Part shown: piece after piece, positions 22,163 through 32,900 of the stretch
How positions within the stretch are numbered: position 1 is the stretch's first letter
How the letters are laid out: each line of letters starts with the position of its first letter
Origin: Clusia tigrina
Lineage: Eukaryota; Arthropoda; Insecta; Diptera; Clusiidae
Direction of reading: 5' to 3'
Length of the DNA: 64,000 nucleotides
Assembly: GCA_920105625.2 (NCBI GenBank)
Contig: OV050030.1
Location: 188,599,887 to 188,663,886, forward strand
Notes under the pieces: generated by a model
What the model was told of the DNA's origin: nothing
The model's database searches: none
The model's input: the letters and a program-made list of their open reading frames with translations, nothing else
Position numbers and translations under genes: made by a program

Positions 22163-22936
22163 TTAACTACGACAGAGCCAGGAGTTTATGGTTTTCACCG
22201 ACTCTCCTTGGACTTATATAGTAGCTAGACAGAGCCAGGAGTATATGGTTTGCACTGACTCTCCCTGAGACTTATATACTAACTAAGACAAAGCCAGGAG
22301 TTTATGGTTTTCACCGACTATCCCTGGGACTTATATAAGTACTAGCCAGAGCCAGGAGTTTATGGTTTCACCGACTCTCCCTGGGACTTATATACTAACT
22401 TAGACAGAGCCAGGAGTTTGTAGTTCTCACCGACTCTCCCTGGGACTTATATAACTAGACAGAGCCAGGAGTTTATGGTTTTCACCGACCCTTCATGGGA
22501 CTTATATAATAAGACAGAGACAGATACTAAGACAGATACTAAGACAGATACTTAGACAGAGATAGGAATTTTTGGTGTCACCGACTCTCCCTGGGACTTA
22601 TATAATAACTAGACAGAGCCAGGAGTTTATGGTTTTCAACGACTCTTCCTGGGACTTATATAATAAGACAGAGACAGATACTAAGACAGATACTAAAACA
22701 GATACTTAGACAGAGATAGGAATTTTTGGTGTCACCGACTCTCCCTGGGACTTATATAATAACTAGACAGAGCCAGGAGTTTATGGTTTCATCGACTCTC
22801 CCTTTGGCCTATATACTAAATTAGACAGAGCCAGGACTTTATGGTGTCACCGACTCTCCCTGGGACTTATATAATAACTAGACAGAGCCAGAAGTTTATG
22901 ATTTTCACCGACTCTCCCTGGCACTTATATGAGCAC
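22163..22936. repeat. Tandem array of twelve ~57-bp TATATAAG units
   Basis: Twelve imperfect units, consensus GACAGAGCCAGGAGTTTATG / TTTTCACCGACTCTCCCTGG / GACTTATATAATAACTA on the plus strand. On the minus strand most units contain TATATAAGTCCCAGG. Two stretches of GACAGATACTAA sub-repeats (about 22510-22552 and 22668-22709) belong to a larger, roughly 155-bp duplication within the array. The array ends about 180 bases from the palindrome axis. Its family is not recognised. Confidence 0.9.
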
Positions 22937-23100
22937 CGAATACCACCATCAATACAACGAAACAGACCGAAGTATTAGCTGAATTGAAATCAATGCAATA
23001 GTTACTAAGGAAAATATAAATATACTAGCTGTAATATTACGCGCATTCGATTCGCCACTCACTCTATCGACGATAGAACAGACATTTGTATGGAAAAGAT

Positions 23101-23137
23101 ACCGAGTAAATAAAACTCCGAGTTTTATTTACTCGGT
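23101..23137. repeat. Palindrome axis
   Basis: ACCGAGTAAATAAAACT (23101-23117) is followed, after CCG, by its exact reverse complement (23121-23137). The central base is 23119, so there is effectively no spacer. The symmetry continues outward without interruption through both arms. Confidence 0.99.
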
Positions 23138-23301
23138 ATCTTTTCCATACAAATGTCTGTTCTATCGTCGATAGAGTGAGTGGCGAATCGAATGCGCGTA
23201 ATATTACAGCTAGTATATTTATATTTTCCTTAGTAACTATTGCATTGATTTCAATTCAGCTAATACTTCGGTCTGTTTCGTTGTATTGATGGTGGTATTC
23301 G

Positions 23302-24075
23302 GTGCTCATATAAGTGCCAGGGAGAGTCGGTGAAAATCATAAACTTCTGGCTCTGTCTAGTTATTATATAAGTCCCAGGGAGAGTCGGTGACACCATAAA
23401 GTCCTGGCTCTGTCTAATTTAGTATATAGGCCAAAGGGAGAGTCGATGAAACCATAAACTCCTGGCTCTGTCTAGTTATTATATAAGTCCCAGGGAGAGT
23501 CGGTGACACCAAAAATTCCTATCTCTGTCTAAGTATCTGTTTTAGTATCTGTCTTAGTATCTGTCTCTGTCTTATTATATAAGTCCCAGGAAGAGTCGTT
23601 GAAAACCATAAACTCCTGGCTCTGTCTAGTTATTATATAAGTCCCAGGGAGAGTCGGTGACACCAAAAATTCCTATCTCTGTCTAAGTATCTGTCTTAGT
23701 ATCTGTCTTAGTATCTGTCTCTGTCTTATTATATAAGTCCCATGAAGGGTCGGTGAAAACCATAAACTCCTGGCTCTGTCTAGTTATATAAGTCCCAGGG
23801 AGAGTCGGTGAGAACTACAAACTCCTGGCTCTGTCTAAGTTAGTATATAAGTCCCAGGGAGAGTCGGTGAAACCATAAACTCCTGGCTCTGGCTAGTACT
23901 TATATAAGTCCCAGGGATAGTCGGTGAAAACCATAAACTCCTGGCTTTGTCTTAGTTAGTATATAAGTCTCAGGGAGAGTCAGTGCAAACCATATACTCC
24001 TGGCTCTGTCTAGCTACTATATAAGTCCAAGGAGAGTCGGTGAAAACCATAAACTCCTGGCTCTGTCGTAGTTAA
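23302..24075. repeat. Tandem TATATAAG array, right-arm copy
   Basis: Mirror of 22163-22936. On the plus strand here the repeated TATATAAGTCCCAGG boxes point away from the axis. Unit order and the internal higher-order duplication are the same as in the left arm. Confidence 0.9.
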
Positions 24076-24077
24076 TA

Positions 24078-24748
24078 TATAATTAATATATAATTGCTGC
24101 TGCTGTCGATAATGGTCGATCGATGTGTCTTCGTTGATTGTTGCCGAAGCAAAGACACCGAGCTCTTGGTGGTGGCTTCTTATATAGGCCAGCCCCAGAG
24201 TATGGCCTCCAGGAAGTGTTGTTGTGCGAGAATCGTAAAATTTGATAGTCTTTAAAATTAGAATATTTGACATTCTTTGTCTTCTTCACCGCTTCTTTGT
24301 GCTATGTCCGTACCAGCGATGCCCGAAGTGCTTCCCTTCTAACTCGCGTATTGTTGGTGTGATAAAACCGTTAAATTTAAAATAGTTAACATTCTTTGCC
24401 TGCTTCATCGCTTCTTTGTGCTATGTCACTACCAGCGGCACCCGAAACGATTGATCTGTCGTTGACTCTTGTGTGCTTCCCTTCTAACTCGTGTAATATT
24501 AGTGTGATAAAGCCGTTAAATTTAAAATAATTGATGTCATTCGCCGCTTGCATAAGTTTTAGCTTGCTGCGTAAATTATTCAGTGCTCCTGCTTTCGCCG
24601 TGGTTTTAATTGGTGTGAGAGCCGGTTTTTTCTCTTTTGTCTTTGTTCAAACGTTCTCCTCTTGTTGTTGGTGGATTTACTATGGTGGCGCGTCTGTATG
24701 CGCTTTGAGTGATCTCAGGTAGGAGGTAACCTTTCGTTTGAGCATTGT
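24078..24748. other. Unique segment with tandem duplication, right copy
   Basis: Mirror of 21490-22160, including the two 120-150 bp units and the TATA-like box (minus strand at about 24180-24187). No gene is supported. Confidence 0.6.
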
Positions 24749-24752
24749 TTAA

Positions 24753-24957
24753 TATATGTACGAGTATATGTGTATGTACGAGTATTTGAAAATGTATATG
24801 CATATGCATATGCATATGTATATGTGTATGTATATGTATTTGTATATGTATATGTATTTGTATATATATTTATATATGTATATGTATATGAAAAGAAAAT
24901 ATAAATGTATATTTTTATGTATATGTATATGTATATGCATATGTATATCTATATGTA

Positions 24958-25043
<86 letters not shown>

Positions 25044-25048
25044 ATTTA
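24753..25048. repeat. Microsatellite and (TA)n tract, right copy
   Basis: Mirror of 21190-21485; (AT)n at 24960-25040, slightly shorter than on the left. Confidence 0.95.
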
Positions 25049-25281
25049 TTTTTTATTGGTTCGGAGGTGGAAATCTGCAAACAGACACTGGGCGCTCTCG
25101 CACCAGTAGTGTGGGGCTCTTGCCCACTAAAACCACCTCCTCAGACGCCTCCCAGATGGTACATAGCCGTTAAGCAATACTTTGTCTGGGAGTGGGTTGG
25201 TCAACAGACCCCTCCTATTGATTCCCTGAACGTCGCCGCCACTCCAAGTGGCGGAGGTCTCGCATAATTGCGGCCAAGGTG

Positions 25282-28122
25282 TCACACACCACGTCCCATT
25301 TCTCCGGGCACTCGAGCATATAGTGCACGAGGTTGTCCGGTGTCACAGGTTCTCCGCAGACTGTTTGCAGTATCGCTCTGGCACCGCTGTATCGTGGACA
25401 TGAAAAAAGAACATGTTCCACGTCCTCGGCCTCCGTGCCTCCACAATTGTCGCAGCAGGGGGATTCCTCCAGCCGAAATCTGTGTAGTGGTCAGCAGCTG
25501 TGTGACGTAATAGTTCACCTCGCCATGCGACCTATCCATCCAGCGTCGGAGATCAGGGATCAATCTCCTCGTCCAACGGCCCTTTTCGGATGCATCCCAT
25601 CGGGCTTGCCACTCCTGTATGGTGCTTTGCCTAATGCCTGCTACGCGATCTTCCGCACTCAGCTCGTGTGAACTCTCGCCGTAGTATAGGCTCCACGCCT
25701 CCTTGGCCAGCAGGTCCAGCGGGATCGTACCGGCTATCACCAGCGCGGCGTCTGCAGACACAGTACGGTGTGCTGAGATCGTGCGGAGCGCACATCTCCT
25801 ATACGCCGCCTCTATGCTGCGAACGTAGGCCTTTACGCTCGACTTCTCAGCCCATATGGGCGCTCTTTTCCAGTGCCGTGGCCCTCCGACGTTTGGCATT
25901 ATCCGGCAGAGCTGGGAACAGGTCCGCGCTGTCTTCTCACCTAATCGCCGAAAGTGCTCCTTGAACGTCAGTCTTGCGTCAATCCAGACGCCTAGGTATT
26001 TGAGATGTGGGGTCGTGTTAATGGTGCAGTCACCAACCCTTATCTCCACCACCTCCTGTACCTTTCGACCTGACACAAGGATAGCCTCCGTTTTGTGCTC
26101 TGCCAGCTTCAGTCCAACATCCGCCAGCCATCTTCCAACAGTGGCCACTGTGTGATTGGTCTCTGCTATTACCTCCTCCTGGTGTTTCGCCGTGATCACT
26201 AGCGCTATGTCGTCCGCATATCCGATTATTTTAACGTAATCGGGCACCCGTATGCGGAGAATGCCATCGTACATAACGTTCCAGAAAAGTGGTCCCAGTA
26301 CAGACCCCTGGGGAACTCCTCCGGTGATCTTGTACGTTTCTACACCTCTATCGGACTCGTATAATAGCATCCTGTCGCTAAAATAACTAGTGATGATTCG
26401 CCTTAGATAGATGGGAACTTTGAACTCTACCAGCGCTTCTGCTATGCGCGCCCAGCTGGCCGAGTTAAAAGCGTTCTTGACGTCGAGGGTGACCACGATG
26501 CAATACCTCTTGGCACCCCCCTTCCATCTTTGGCCCTGAATCGCCTCCTTCGCCGTTTGGACGAGTTCGTCAATGGCGTCCATGGTGGATCTGGCCTTTC
26601 GGAAGCCATATTGGCGCCTCGCCAGTCCTCCAGCATCCACTATCGCCTCGTCGATCCGGTCGCATATAATCCGTTCCAGGACCTTCCTTGCTGTGTCCAA
26701 CATGCATAGGGGACGGTAGGCCGATGGGTCCTCTGCTGGCTTATTGGCTTTAGGTATCAATACCAACCGCTGCCTTTTCCATCGTTTCGGGAAGATTCCT
26801 TCCCTAAGACAGGCGTCGTAAAGTGACCTCAGTGTTTCTGGGTGTAGTGCAGCTGCGGTTTTCAGCACTCGGTTGGGAATTCCATCTGGGCCAGGTGCCT
26901 TCTGGTCCCCAAACTTTCCAACCGCCCGCAACACCTCTTCTGTCATTACACTGGGTACTTCTTCGCCCAGCTCGGGAGAGAACTGATCAGGCACATAATT
27001 TGGCACTGGGAAGAGCTCTCCCACAATGCTTTTGAGCAAGTTTGGGCAGCTTGGGGCTTTCTGCCTGTAGCAGGGGAGCTTTTTCATCACGAGCCTATAT
27101 GCCGTGCCCCACGGGTTGTCTTCAACCAGTGCACATAGCTCGGTGAAACTCCTGCGCTTGCTAGCCTTTATGGCCGTCTTCAGCCTTCTTTTAGCCTCTT
27201 TGTACAACTGGCGCAGTTGCAGGCGGTCTGGGTTGCCTATTGCACGCTGTTGCCTTCGTCTTGCTACGTGGCATTCCTTGCGTAGGCAGGTGATCTCGTC
27301 CGTCCACCAATAAACGGATTTATAGTTTCCACCATAGGCCCGCCTGGGCATCGCCGCATCGCAGGCGCTCTCTAGCTGGCCCGCTAGCTGGTTCGCCATT
27401 TCCGCCGCACTGCCTTGCAGCTCAAAGTCCTCCAACATGACTTGGAGCGCGCCGTCGTCGAGGGCGTCCGCTCTCCAGCCTTTCGGCCACAGGCCTGTCC
27501 TCCGCCGTTGTTTGTTCCTATCCAAGTCAACGCAAATTGCATTGTGGTCGCTGTGGGTGTACGCGGAACTCACAATCCACCTGGCTCCTCTGACTAAACC
27601 GCTGCTGAGGAACGTAAGGTCGATCACAGATGTGGCTTCTCCTCTCACAAAAGTCGCCTCTCCCGCGTTCATGACGACTACGTCAAGAGCCGCAAACGCG
27701 TCCATGAGGATATGACCTCTCGGTGTGGTTCGGGCGCAACCCCATTCAGTTGCCCATGCGTTGCAGTCGCCGGCAATCACTACGGGGTTCCTTCCCTGCG
27801 CGTCCAGAGCAAGTCTGTCTACCACTGACTCGAACTCGTCCGCAGTTAGGCTCGGCGGCATGTAGCAACTGTACACCGTGGTCCCTCCAATGGTCGCTCT
27901 GACGTAGCAATCGCTTCTCTCTATGTTGCTTAGTTGTATAGGCTTGGTTCCGCACACCCAAAGTGCGGCACCACCAGTGGTGTCTTCGGGCCATACTCCT
28001 TGGTGCTTGCGCCTATACGGCTCGCTAAGCACTGCAACATCGACCATCTGTTCCCTAACGGCCTGCTCCAGGAGATCCTGTGCAGCCTCGCAGTGGTTGA
28101 GATTGAATTGGAACATCCTCAT
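25282..28122 (-). CDS. R1-A ORF2: endonuclease-reverse transcriptase, 946 aa
   Basis: The start is ATG at 28122, overlapping the ORF1 TGA as ATGA; an upstream in-frame ATG (28179) lies inside ORF1 and is less likely. Endonuclease at residues about 1-220 (AGDCNAW, YTHSDHNAI); a linker with WWTDEITCLRKECH; RT from about 420, with KAPGPDGIPN, LDVKNAFNSA, GGVPQGSVLGPLFWN and GYADDIALV at about residue 632-640. The protein nicks target DNA and reverse transcribes the element RNA on it. The frame ends in MGRGV without the usual Cys-rich domain, which continues in another frame (25215-25421, SCPRYSGARAIL). So the protein is C-terminally altered and probably impaired. Confidence 0.92.
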   Translation of the reverse strand: MRMFQFNLNHCEAAQDLLEQAVREQMVDVAVLSEPYRRKHQGVWPEDTTGGAALWVCGTKPIQLSNIERSDCYVRATIGGTTVYSCYMPPSLTADEFESVVDRLALDAQGRNPVVIAGDCNAWATEWGCARTTPRGHILMDAFAALDVVVMNAGEATFVRGEATSVIDLTFLSSGLVRGARWIVSSAYTHSDHNAICVDLDRNKQRRRTGLWPKGWRADALDDGALQVMLEDFELQGSAAEMANQLAGQLESACDAAMPRRAYGGNYKSVYWWTDEITCLRKECHVARRRQQRAIGNPDRLQLRQLYKEAKRRLKTAIKASKRRSFTELCALVEDNPWGTAYRLVMKKLPCYRQKAPSCPNLLKSIVGELFPVPNYVPDQFSPELGEEVPSVMTEEVLRAVGKFGDQKAPGPDGIPNRVLKTAAALHPETLRSLYDACLREGIFPKRWKRQRLVLIPKANKPAEDPSAYRPLCMLDTARKVLERIICDRIDEAIVDAGGLARRQYGFRKARSTMDAIDELVQTAKEAIQGQRWKGGAKRYCIVVTLDVKNAFNSASWARIAEALVEFKVPIYLRRIITSYFSDRMLLYESDRGVETYKITGGVPQGSVLGPLFWNVMYDGILRIRVPDYVKIIGYADDIALVITAKHQEEVIAETNHTVATVGRWLADVGLKLAEHKTEAILVSGRKVQEVVEIRVGDCTINTTPHLKYLGVWIDARLTFKEHFRRLGEKTARTCSQLCRIMPNVGGPRHWKRAPIWAEKSSVKAYVRSIEAAYRRCALRTISAHRTVSADAALVIAGTIPLDLLAKEAWSLYYGESSHELSAEDRVAGIRQSTIQEWQARWDASEKGRWTRRLIPDLRRWMDRSHGEVNYYVTQLLTTTQISAGGIPLLRQLWRHGGRGRGTCSFFMSTIQRCQSDTANSLRRTCDTGQPRALYARVPGEMGRGV

Positions 28123-29636
28123 CTCCTGCGCCTGGACCTCTTCTCCGCGGCTCGCTTGTAGGATGGGCATGAGCTGCATCCTGTCGGATGCTCCACATCC
28201 TTGCGGCCGCTGGCCTCACAGAGGGCACAGGTGGGGGCCTTGTCGCACTCCCGTGCGTTATGGCCCTCTGTGCCGCATCTGTAGCACTTGTGGCGCCAAT
28301 CGTCCTTGCTACCGCATTTCTGCGCGGTGTGGCCGAACTCCATACATTTGTAACAACGCAGGGGAGTCACATTTTCGCGCACCCGGCATGAGCTCCATCC
28401 GACTCTCAGCCTGCCAGCTTTCAGAAGAGCTGCGGCTGCCTGGGGCGACAGACTGATGACCGCTGTCTGTGTTCCACCGTACGCTTTCCTGAGGGACCTG
28501 ATTGCATCCACGGGAGGTCTCTCCGAGTGATTGGCTGTACACAGCGCCTCGTGGACATCTTCCACCGTGGTGACTTCGTCCAGGTCTTTCACCTCCACTA
28601 GGGTTTCCTGCGTGAGCTTACGCACCTCCACACTGGTTCCCAGGACAGTCGCCACCGCCTCATGATACTGGGGTGTCTTTGGATCTGCCGCCACGCTCAA
28701 CTCCAGCAGCAGTTCACCCTTGGCCGTCTTTCGGATCCTGCGGACGCTCTCTCCCAGCTCTGACAGCTGCGGGTCCCTCTTGATCTTGCGGAGGATGTCC
28801 GTGTAGCTCACCGTGCCAGTTTCCCTGATGACGATGGCATCGGGGCGCGCTGGCTTAGGCTTCGGGCCCTTCCGCTTCGCTTGGGGTCTGGAACGAACTA
28901 TGGTCCACTCAACTTTTGCACCCTCCGCCTTTCCAGCCATAGGTTTATGGGTCTTAGTATTTGGCCGGGTTGCCGTTTTCTCGGCCGCCAGTGTCGGGGC
29001 ATCCCCCCTCCTCCTCTTAGCTACCGCTCGGCTATTCGGACTTACTTGCTCCCGATCCCCCTTCTCACGGGGGCGCTTTGGCGTTGCGACTGCGGCCGCG
29101 TAGCTCTTCGCCTGGGCAGGGGCAATTCCGCGAAGCGCACCGGCTTTGCCTTGGTTGTCCACAGGAGGGCCGCCAACCTGCACCTCCTTGTCCACCTTCT
29201 CCGTCCGCCCTTCAGTCTGGACTGCCCTGTCGGCTTGCACCAGCTGTGGCACTCTCGCAGCCGTACCTGCGTCCTGCTCCTCGACGACCTGCAAGCAGAC
29301 ATCCCGGATTTTGGATGCCTTCCACTTGATGTCGGCATGTACATTGTGCCTTGGCACAAGGAAAGCTATGAGTGCTTCAATGTGCCACTCCAGCACCGCC
29401 ATTTTGCCTTTGGCAATTACCTCATCGGGAGGGATGAGCGCCATTGCCGTCGGATCGGCCCTCATGCCCATCACTCGCTGAAGCTCACTGGTGTCTGCCA
29501 GTGTGTTTCTCCGCACCACCGTCTTTCTTATTACCGGAGGAGGGGTCCTCTGAATAGTAGACCTCCTGCCGAAGGGGTCCTTCATCACACCGTCGTCTTT
29601 GTTTGTTTTGTTGGTATTGTTATTGTTAGTATTCAT
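28119..29636 (-). CDS. R1-A ORF1: zinc-knuckle RNA-binding protein, 505 aa
   Basis: ATG at 29636 opens an Asn/Thr-rich leader (NTNNNNTNKTNK). A basic, Lys/Arg/Pro-rich middle follows (roughly residues 170-280). Then comes a conserved R1-type region (SYTDILRKIK, LLELSVAADPKT). Three zinc knuckles start at about residue 428 (CYKC, CYRC, CALC), before a basic C-terminus RSRRRR. The frame is fully open here, whereas the left-arm copy has two stops. The family role is ribonucleoprotein formation with element RNA. The stop overlaps the ORF2 start, suggesting coupled termination-reinitiation. Confidence 0.92.
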   Translation of the reverse strand: MNTNNNNTNKTNKDDGVMKDPFGRRSTIQRTPPPVIRKTVVRRNTLADTSELQRVMGMRADPTAMALIPPDEVIAKGKMAVLEWHIEALIAFLVPRHNVHADIKWKASKIRDVCLQVVEEQDAGTAARVPQLVQADRAVQTEGRTEKVDKEVQVGGPPVDNQGKAGALRGIAPAQAKSYAAAVATPKRPREKGDREQVSPNSRAVAKRRRGDAPTLAAEKTATRPNTKTHKPMAGKAEGAKVEWTIVRSRPQAKRKGPKPKPARPDAIVIRETGTVSYTDILRKIKRDPQLSELGESVRRIRKTAKGELLLELSVAADPKTPQYHEAVATVLGTSVEVRKLTQETLVEVKDLDEVTTVEDVHEALCTANHSERPPVDAIRSLRKAYGGTQTAVISLSPQAAAALLKAGRLRVGWSSCRVRENVTPLRCYKCMEFGHTAQKCGSKDDWRHKCYRCGTEGHNARECDKAPTCALCEASGRKDVEHPTGCSSCPSYKRAAEKRSRRRR

Positions 29637-30311
29637 TTATTGATTGGGTCCCCGCTCAAGACCGTTATCTTTGCTCGTAGTGCAGTCGTCTTAATGGTCC
29701 CATGGTTATCTTTGCCGCAGCAGGGAGGCCATGCGAGGGTTGACACAAGTCCTTATGGGCGCTTATGTTCAGAGCCAGACCAGCGCTAGTCGGGAATGTT
29801 ACATCCGAGCCTGCACTGCCAATTTAATGGTGACGAGCATCGAGCGTTTCCTGAGACCTGCCATGGTTTTAACGGGCCGGGGGCGATTGCAGCATTAAGC
29901 TACCAGCCATTTCTGTAAGATTTCACTCTTACTTACTGAGGTGGCAGCATACCGCAATCGTCAGCCCACAAGCATCAGCTTATTTCCTATGTTTCCGGTA
30001 TGCCATAATCAAGGCGTTACCGGTCTCGGCCTTGATTTGAGGTACAACAGATCCCACGATGTCCCTTTGTGGTCCCACGATGGTCCCTCGCTGTTCCATC
30101 GTTGATCCCTCGTTGTCCCCCGTTGCCCAGACAGCCGCCCCATGAGGGGGTCATCGCTATCTCTGGGTGCGCTGCTCACTTCAGCTGGCCATCAGCGGGT
30201 GCTGGTGTGCCATTGGCCGGGGCCGCCACGTGGAGGCAGTGAGTCTTCTTGAGGGTGTCCCACACCAGGATCGCTCTAGCCCCTCCCAGTGAGGGGCAAT
30301 TAGATGCTTTG

Positions 30312-30409
30312 CCTGACTGATTCCCCCTGACTGGTTCCCCCCTGACTGGTTCCCCCCTGACTGGTTCCCCCCTGACTGGTTCCCCCCTGACTGGTTCCCC
30401 CCTGACCCT
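30312..30409 (-). repeat. 15-bp minisatellite, 6 units
   Basis: Mirror of 15793-15922 but two units shorter: five clean copies plus the variant one. Confidence 0.95.
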
Positions 30410-30565
30410 GATATGTATATGTTTATGTAATATGTAATAATGTGTATATGTGTATGTATATCTATGTCTATATTTATTTCTACCTGTATATGTATATGAA
30501 TATGTATACTCGTATGTATATGTATATTTATATGCATATTATCTGTATATGTATATGACTATGTA

Positions 30566-32240
30566 CAGTAGAAACTCGATTCTTGCACATACTCGAGTGC
30601 CAACAAATTCATATGATGTTAGGCGGCATATGAATTCCTCTCAGTTTCAAGTTAACTTTAGCACGGCGCGGTCTCATAATAGCAAAGAAAAAGTTCACGT
30701 AGCTTACCATTAAAGAAAAATCGAATATTTTGAACAAACAAAATGCGGGAGTATCCATCAATGTCTTATCGAAAAGCTTTAACGTGCATAGAGCAACAAT
30801 ATCCCGTGTCAAGAAAAATGAATTTTCCATAAAAAAGTGTACTTCGTGTTCTGAATCCGGTCCAGGTAAAAGGAAGACAGTTAAGATTCCGGAATTTCCA
30901 AAAATGAAAAAGCATTGTTCAAAGAGGCATGGAATCCGAAGGCTGAAAATGTGTGGAGAGAAATTGTCAAATGAGAGAATGATTTCATTAACCCATTTTT
31001 GGACGAATTAAACAAAACTAGAATGGATTTAAGTTTGAAAAAGAAGCAGATATACAATGCCGATGAGTCTGGCTTATTTTGGAAGCTCTTACCCGATAAA
31101 ACTCTTGTGCGCTCAAAAGAAACCTCGGCTCCGGGGAAAAAATCAGTAAAGAGAGAATAACGTTCCTTACTTGTACCAATGCTGCCGGAAATCCCTGAGT
31201 AAAATTAATGTTTATTGGAAAATCGGCGAAGCCACGGTCATTAAAAAATTTTGCGGATATGCCTGTTGTCTACAATGGGAACAAAAGTTCCTGGATGACA
31301 TTGGCTTTGTTTGAGGAATGGTTGCACAGAGCATTTGTTCCAGAGGTATATAGGTAATTAATTTTTTTAAAACAATGACTCTTCTTTTAATATGAATTTG
31401 CTTAAATAAACAGGTAAAGGAGTTCCTTCCTGGCCAAACCTTCTGGAAAAAGCTGATGTTCAAATGTCGGTAATGTGGTTTCCTCCAATCTGTACAGCAT
31501 TAATACAGCCAATGGATCAAAATGTTATAAGCTTTACTAAACTGAACTACAAGAAAAGCAAATTGAGTCACATTGTTTCTCGCGGAAAAACTATAGATGA
31601 GCCTCTGCGAAACATCAACATGAAAGATGCAATATGCTTTTTAGCTAATGCATGGGATGCTCTTAATGTAACTTCAATTCGGTCATCGTTTCAAAAACTG
31701 TTTGAAAAAATGTCTGACTGGGATAGCGAAGATATCATTCCTCTTTCTGAGTTACGTTTACTGATAGCACATGACACATCCAATATTCAATTAATTTCAA
31801 CTTTGCTGCGGGAAGTAGAACCACTGGAGGAAGTCTTACATTTTGAAATCCAGCAATGCATTGATGAACGTATTTTGGAGCTCACAGCTTTAAATAAGGA
31901 ATACTGTAGTGACGATGACGAAACTGTCGGCAATGAAACTAACGACGTGATACTCAATTCGAAAAAAATTACATCAAAGGAGACCACATCAGCATTCAAT
32001 ATATGCTTGGATTGGGCAGAGCCAATCAATGCTTCCTAAGATCATATTATGACGCTCCAAAGGCTTAGAAGCAGTGCAGCACTGAACAAGCGAGCGTGCA
32101 CAAAACAGACCCAAATCGAAAATTTCTTTAATATCAGGGAAATTCCTTTTAGTTTATATGGGAAAAAAATTGCTCGGTACTTGCGACAACCTCGAAACCA
32201 AGCCTGGTTTTCATTACGAGCAAGAACCGAGTTTCTACTG
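30566..32240 (+). mobile_element. pogo/Tigger-like DNA transposon, right copy
   Basis: Terminal CAGTAGAAACTCGATTCTTGC at 30566 and its inverted partner ending at 32240. 1675 bp, one base shorter than the left copy because of a small indel near 31135 in the DDE region, where two substitutions also occur. Confidence 0.85.
30700..32039 (+). pseudogene. pogo/Tigger-like transposase, degenerate (right copy)
   Basis: The same order of parts as in the left arm: HTH (about 30750-30840), first DDE Asp in YNADESGLFW (about 31060), LIQPMDQNVI (31504 on) and an acidic C-terminal tail to 32039. The one-base difference near 31135 closes the frame that is open on the left after the first Asp. The second catalytic Asp region is lacking in both copies. 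Confidence 0.8.
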
Positions 32241-32250
32241 CATATGTATA

Positions 32251-32626
32251 CGAGGGGTACTATTTATATTTCGAAAATAGCAAATAATAAAAAACATTTT
32301 TAAATGAAAATTGCTTTATTGTTTTTCGAAATATTCCCCTGTGTATTGATCATCACACTTTTGCATTCGTTCAAACCATCTGCCAAAGTAGTTTTTCCAT
32401 TTCTCTCAAAACATGATTTTGGAAGGCTTTAACTGCTCCTTCGGCGCTCGTAAATCGTTGACCACGCATTTTACCTTTGATATTCGGGAACAAGAAGTCA
32501 TTGGGTGCCAAATCAGGACAGTACGGAGGATGAGTTATCAATTCGATGTTTTGACTTCTCGAAAATACACCTGTTTGACGAGATGAGTTAGAGCTCGCAT
32601 TGTCATGATGGAGAATGATTCTTCCC
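32251..32626 (-). pseudogene. mariner transposase fragment, right copy
   Basis: Mirror of 13575-13950: D34D C-terminal half (HHDNASS, PDLAPND) and a terminal repeat beginning CGAGGGGTAC at 32251 preceded by TA. Ten bases separate it from the pogo end. Confidence 0.8.
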
Positions 32627-32900
32627 GAGCAGGTCCTTACTCGAAAACTCGGAGAAATTGAAAAAGCACTCGACGCCTTGGCAAAAGGGTGGAAAACTGT
32701 AATAGCCTCTGAAGGTATATACTTCCGCCCAGTGGACAGTACACTCCTGTATATCCTCGTGATGCAGAACGGGGGCCTCCATACCTCGATGTGGAGGATT
32801 TTCAAGAGTAAGGAAGAAACAATGGTAAGCTTATAACGATAGGGATCGGCAACAGATCTCTAGACGCTATAAAGAAGCGCGGCAGCTTCCTGCATTACAG

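Larger units (their letters stand above)
1..23118. repeat. Left arm of giant inverted repeat (palindrome)
   Basis: Every feature from 1 to 23118 reappears in reverse order and orientation after 23120. Paired landmarks: LTR start 500 with 45698, RTE ends 3684/6159 with 42515/40039, pogo ends 13961/15636 with 32240/30566, ORF2 end 20950 with 25282. Coordinate sums drift from about 46198 to 46238 because of small indels: two minisatellite units, (TA)n length, an ACA-repeat difference and a 3-base indel near 9408. The outer end lies beyond the window start. From the ORF comparisons I read, identity is well above 99 percent, with tens of substitutions. Either a real recent inverted duplication or an assembly join is possible. 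Confidence 0.97.
25049..30409 (-). mobile_element. R1-type non-LTR retrotransposon R1-A, right copy
   Basis: Mirror of 15793-21183 with both ORFs open over most of their length. The 5' UTR lies at 29637-30409 (including six minisatellite units) and the 3' UTR with hairpin at 25055-25214. The single shared defect is the frame change near the ORF2 C-terminus. The element is bordered by TATACA-type microsatellite on both sides; a target duplication cannot be told apart from it. Confidence 0.9.

Noticed and set aside
22163..22936. Considered rDNA intergenic-spacer promoter repeats
   Set aside because: No rRNA sequence is nearby and I recognise no spacer-promoter motif; TATATAAG points to RNA polymerase II type boxes.
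23041..23200. Considered a rho-independent-like terminator or a CRISPR-type repeat at the axis
   Set aside because: The symmetry extends for 23 kb, not a short hairpin, and there are no spaced identical repeats with unique spacers.
28881..29789. 302-codon plus-strand frame opposite R1-A ORF1 (mirror frame at 16443-17348)
   Set aside because: It is a shadow on the opposite strand of a GC-rich real ORF, with no motif; R1-A ORF1 explains the openness.
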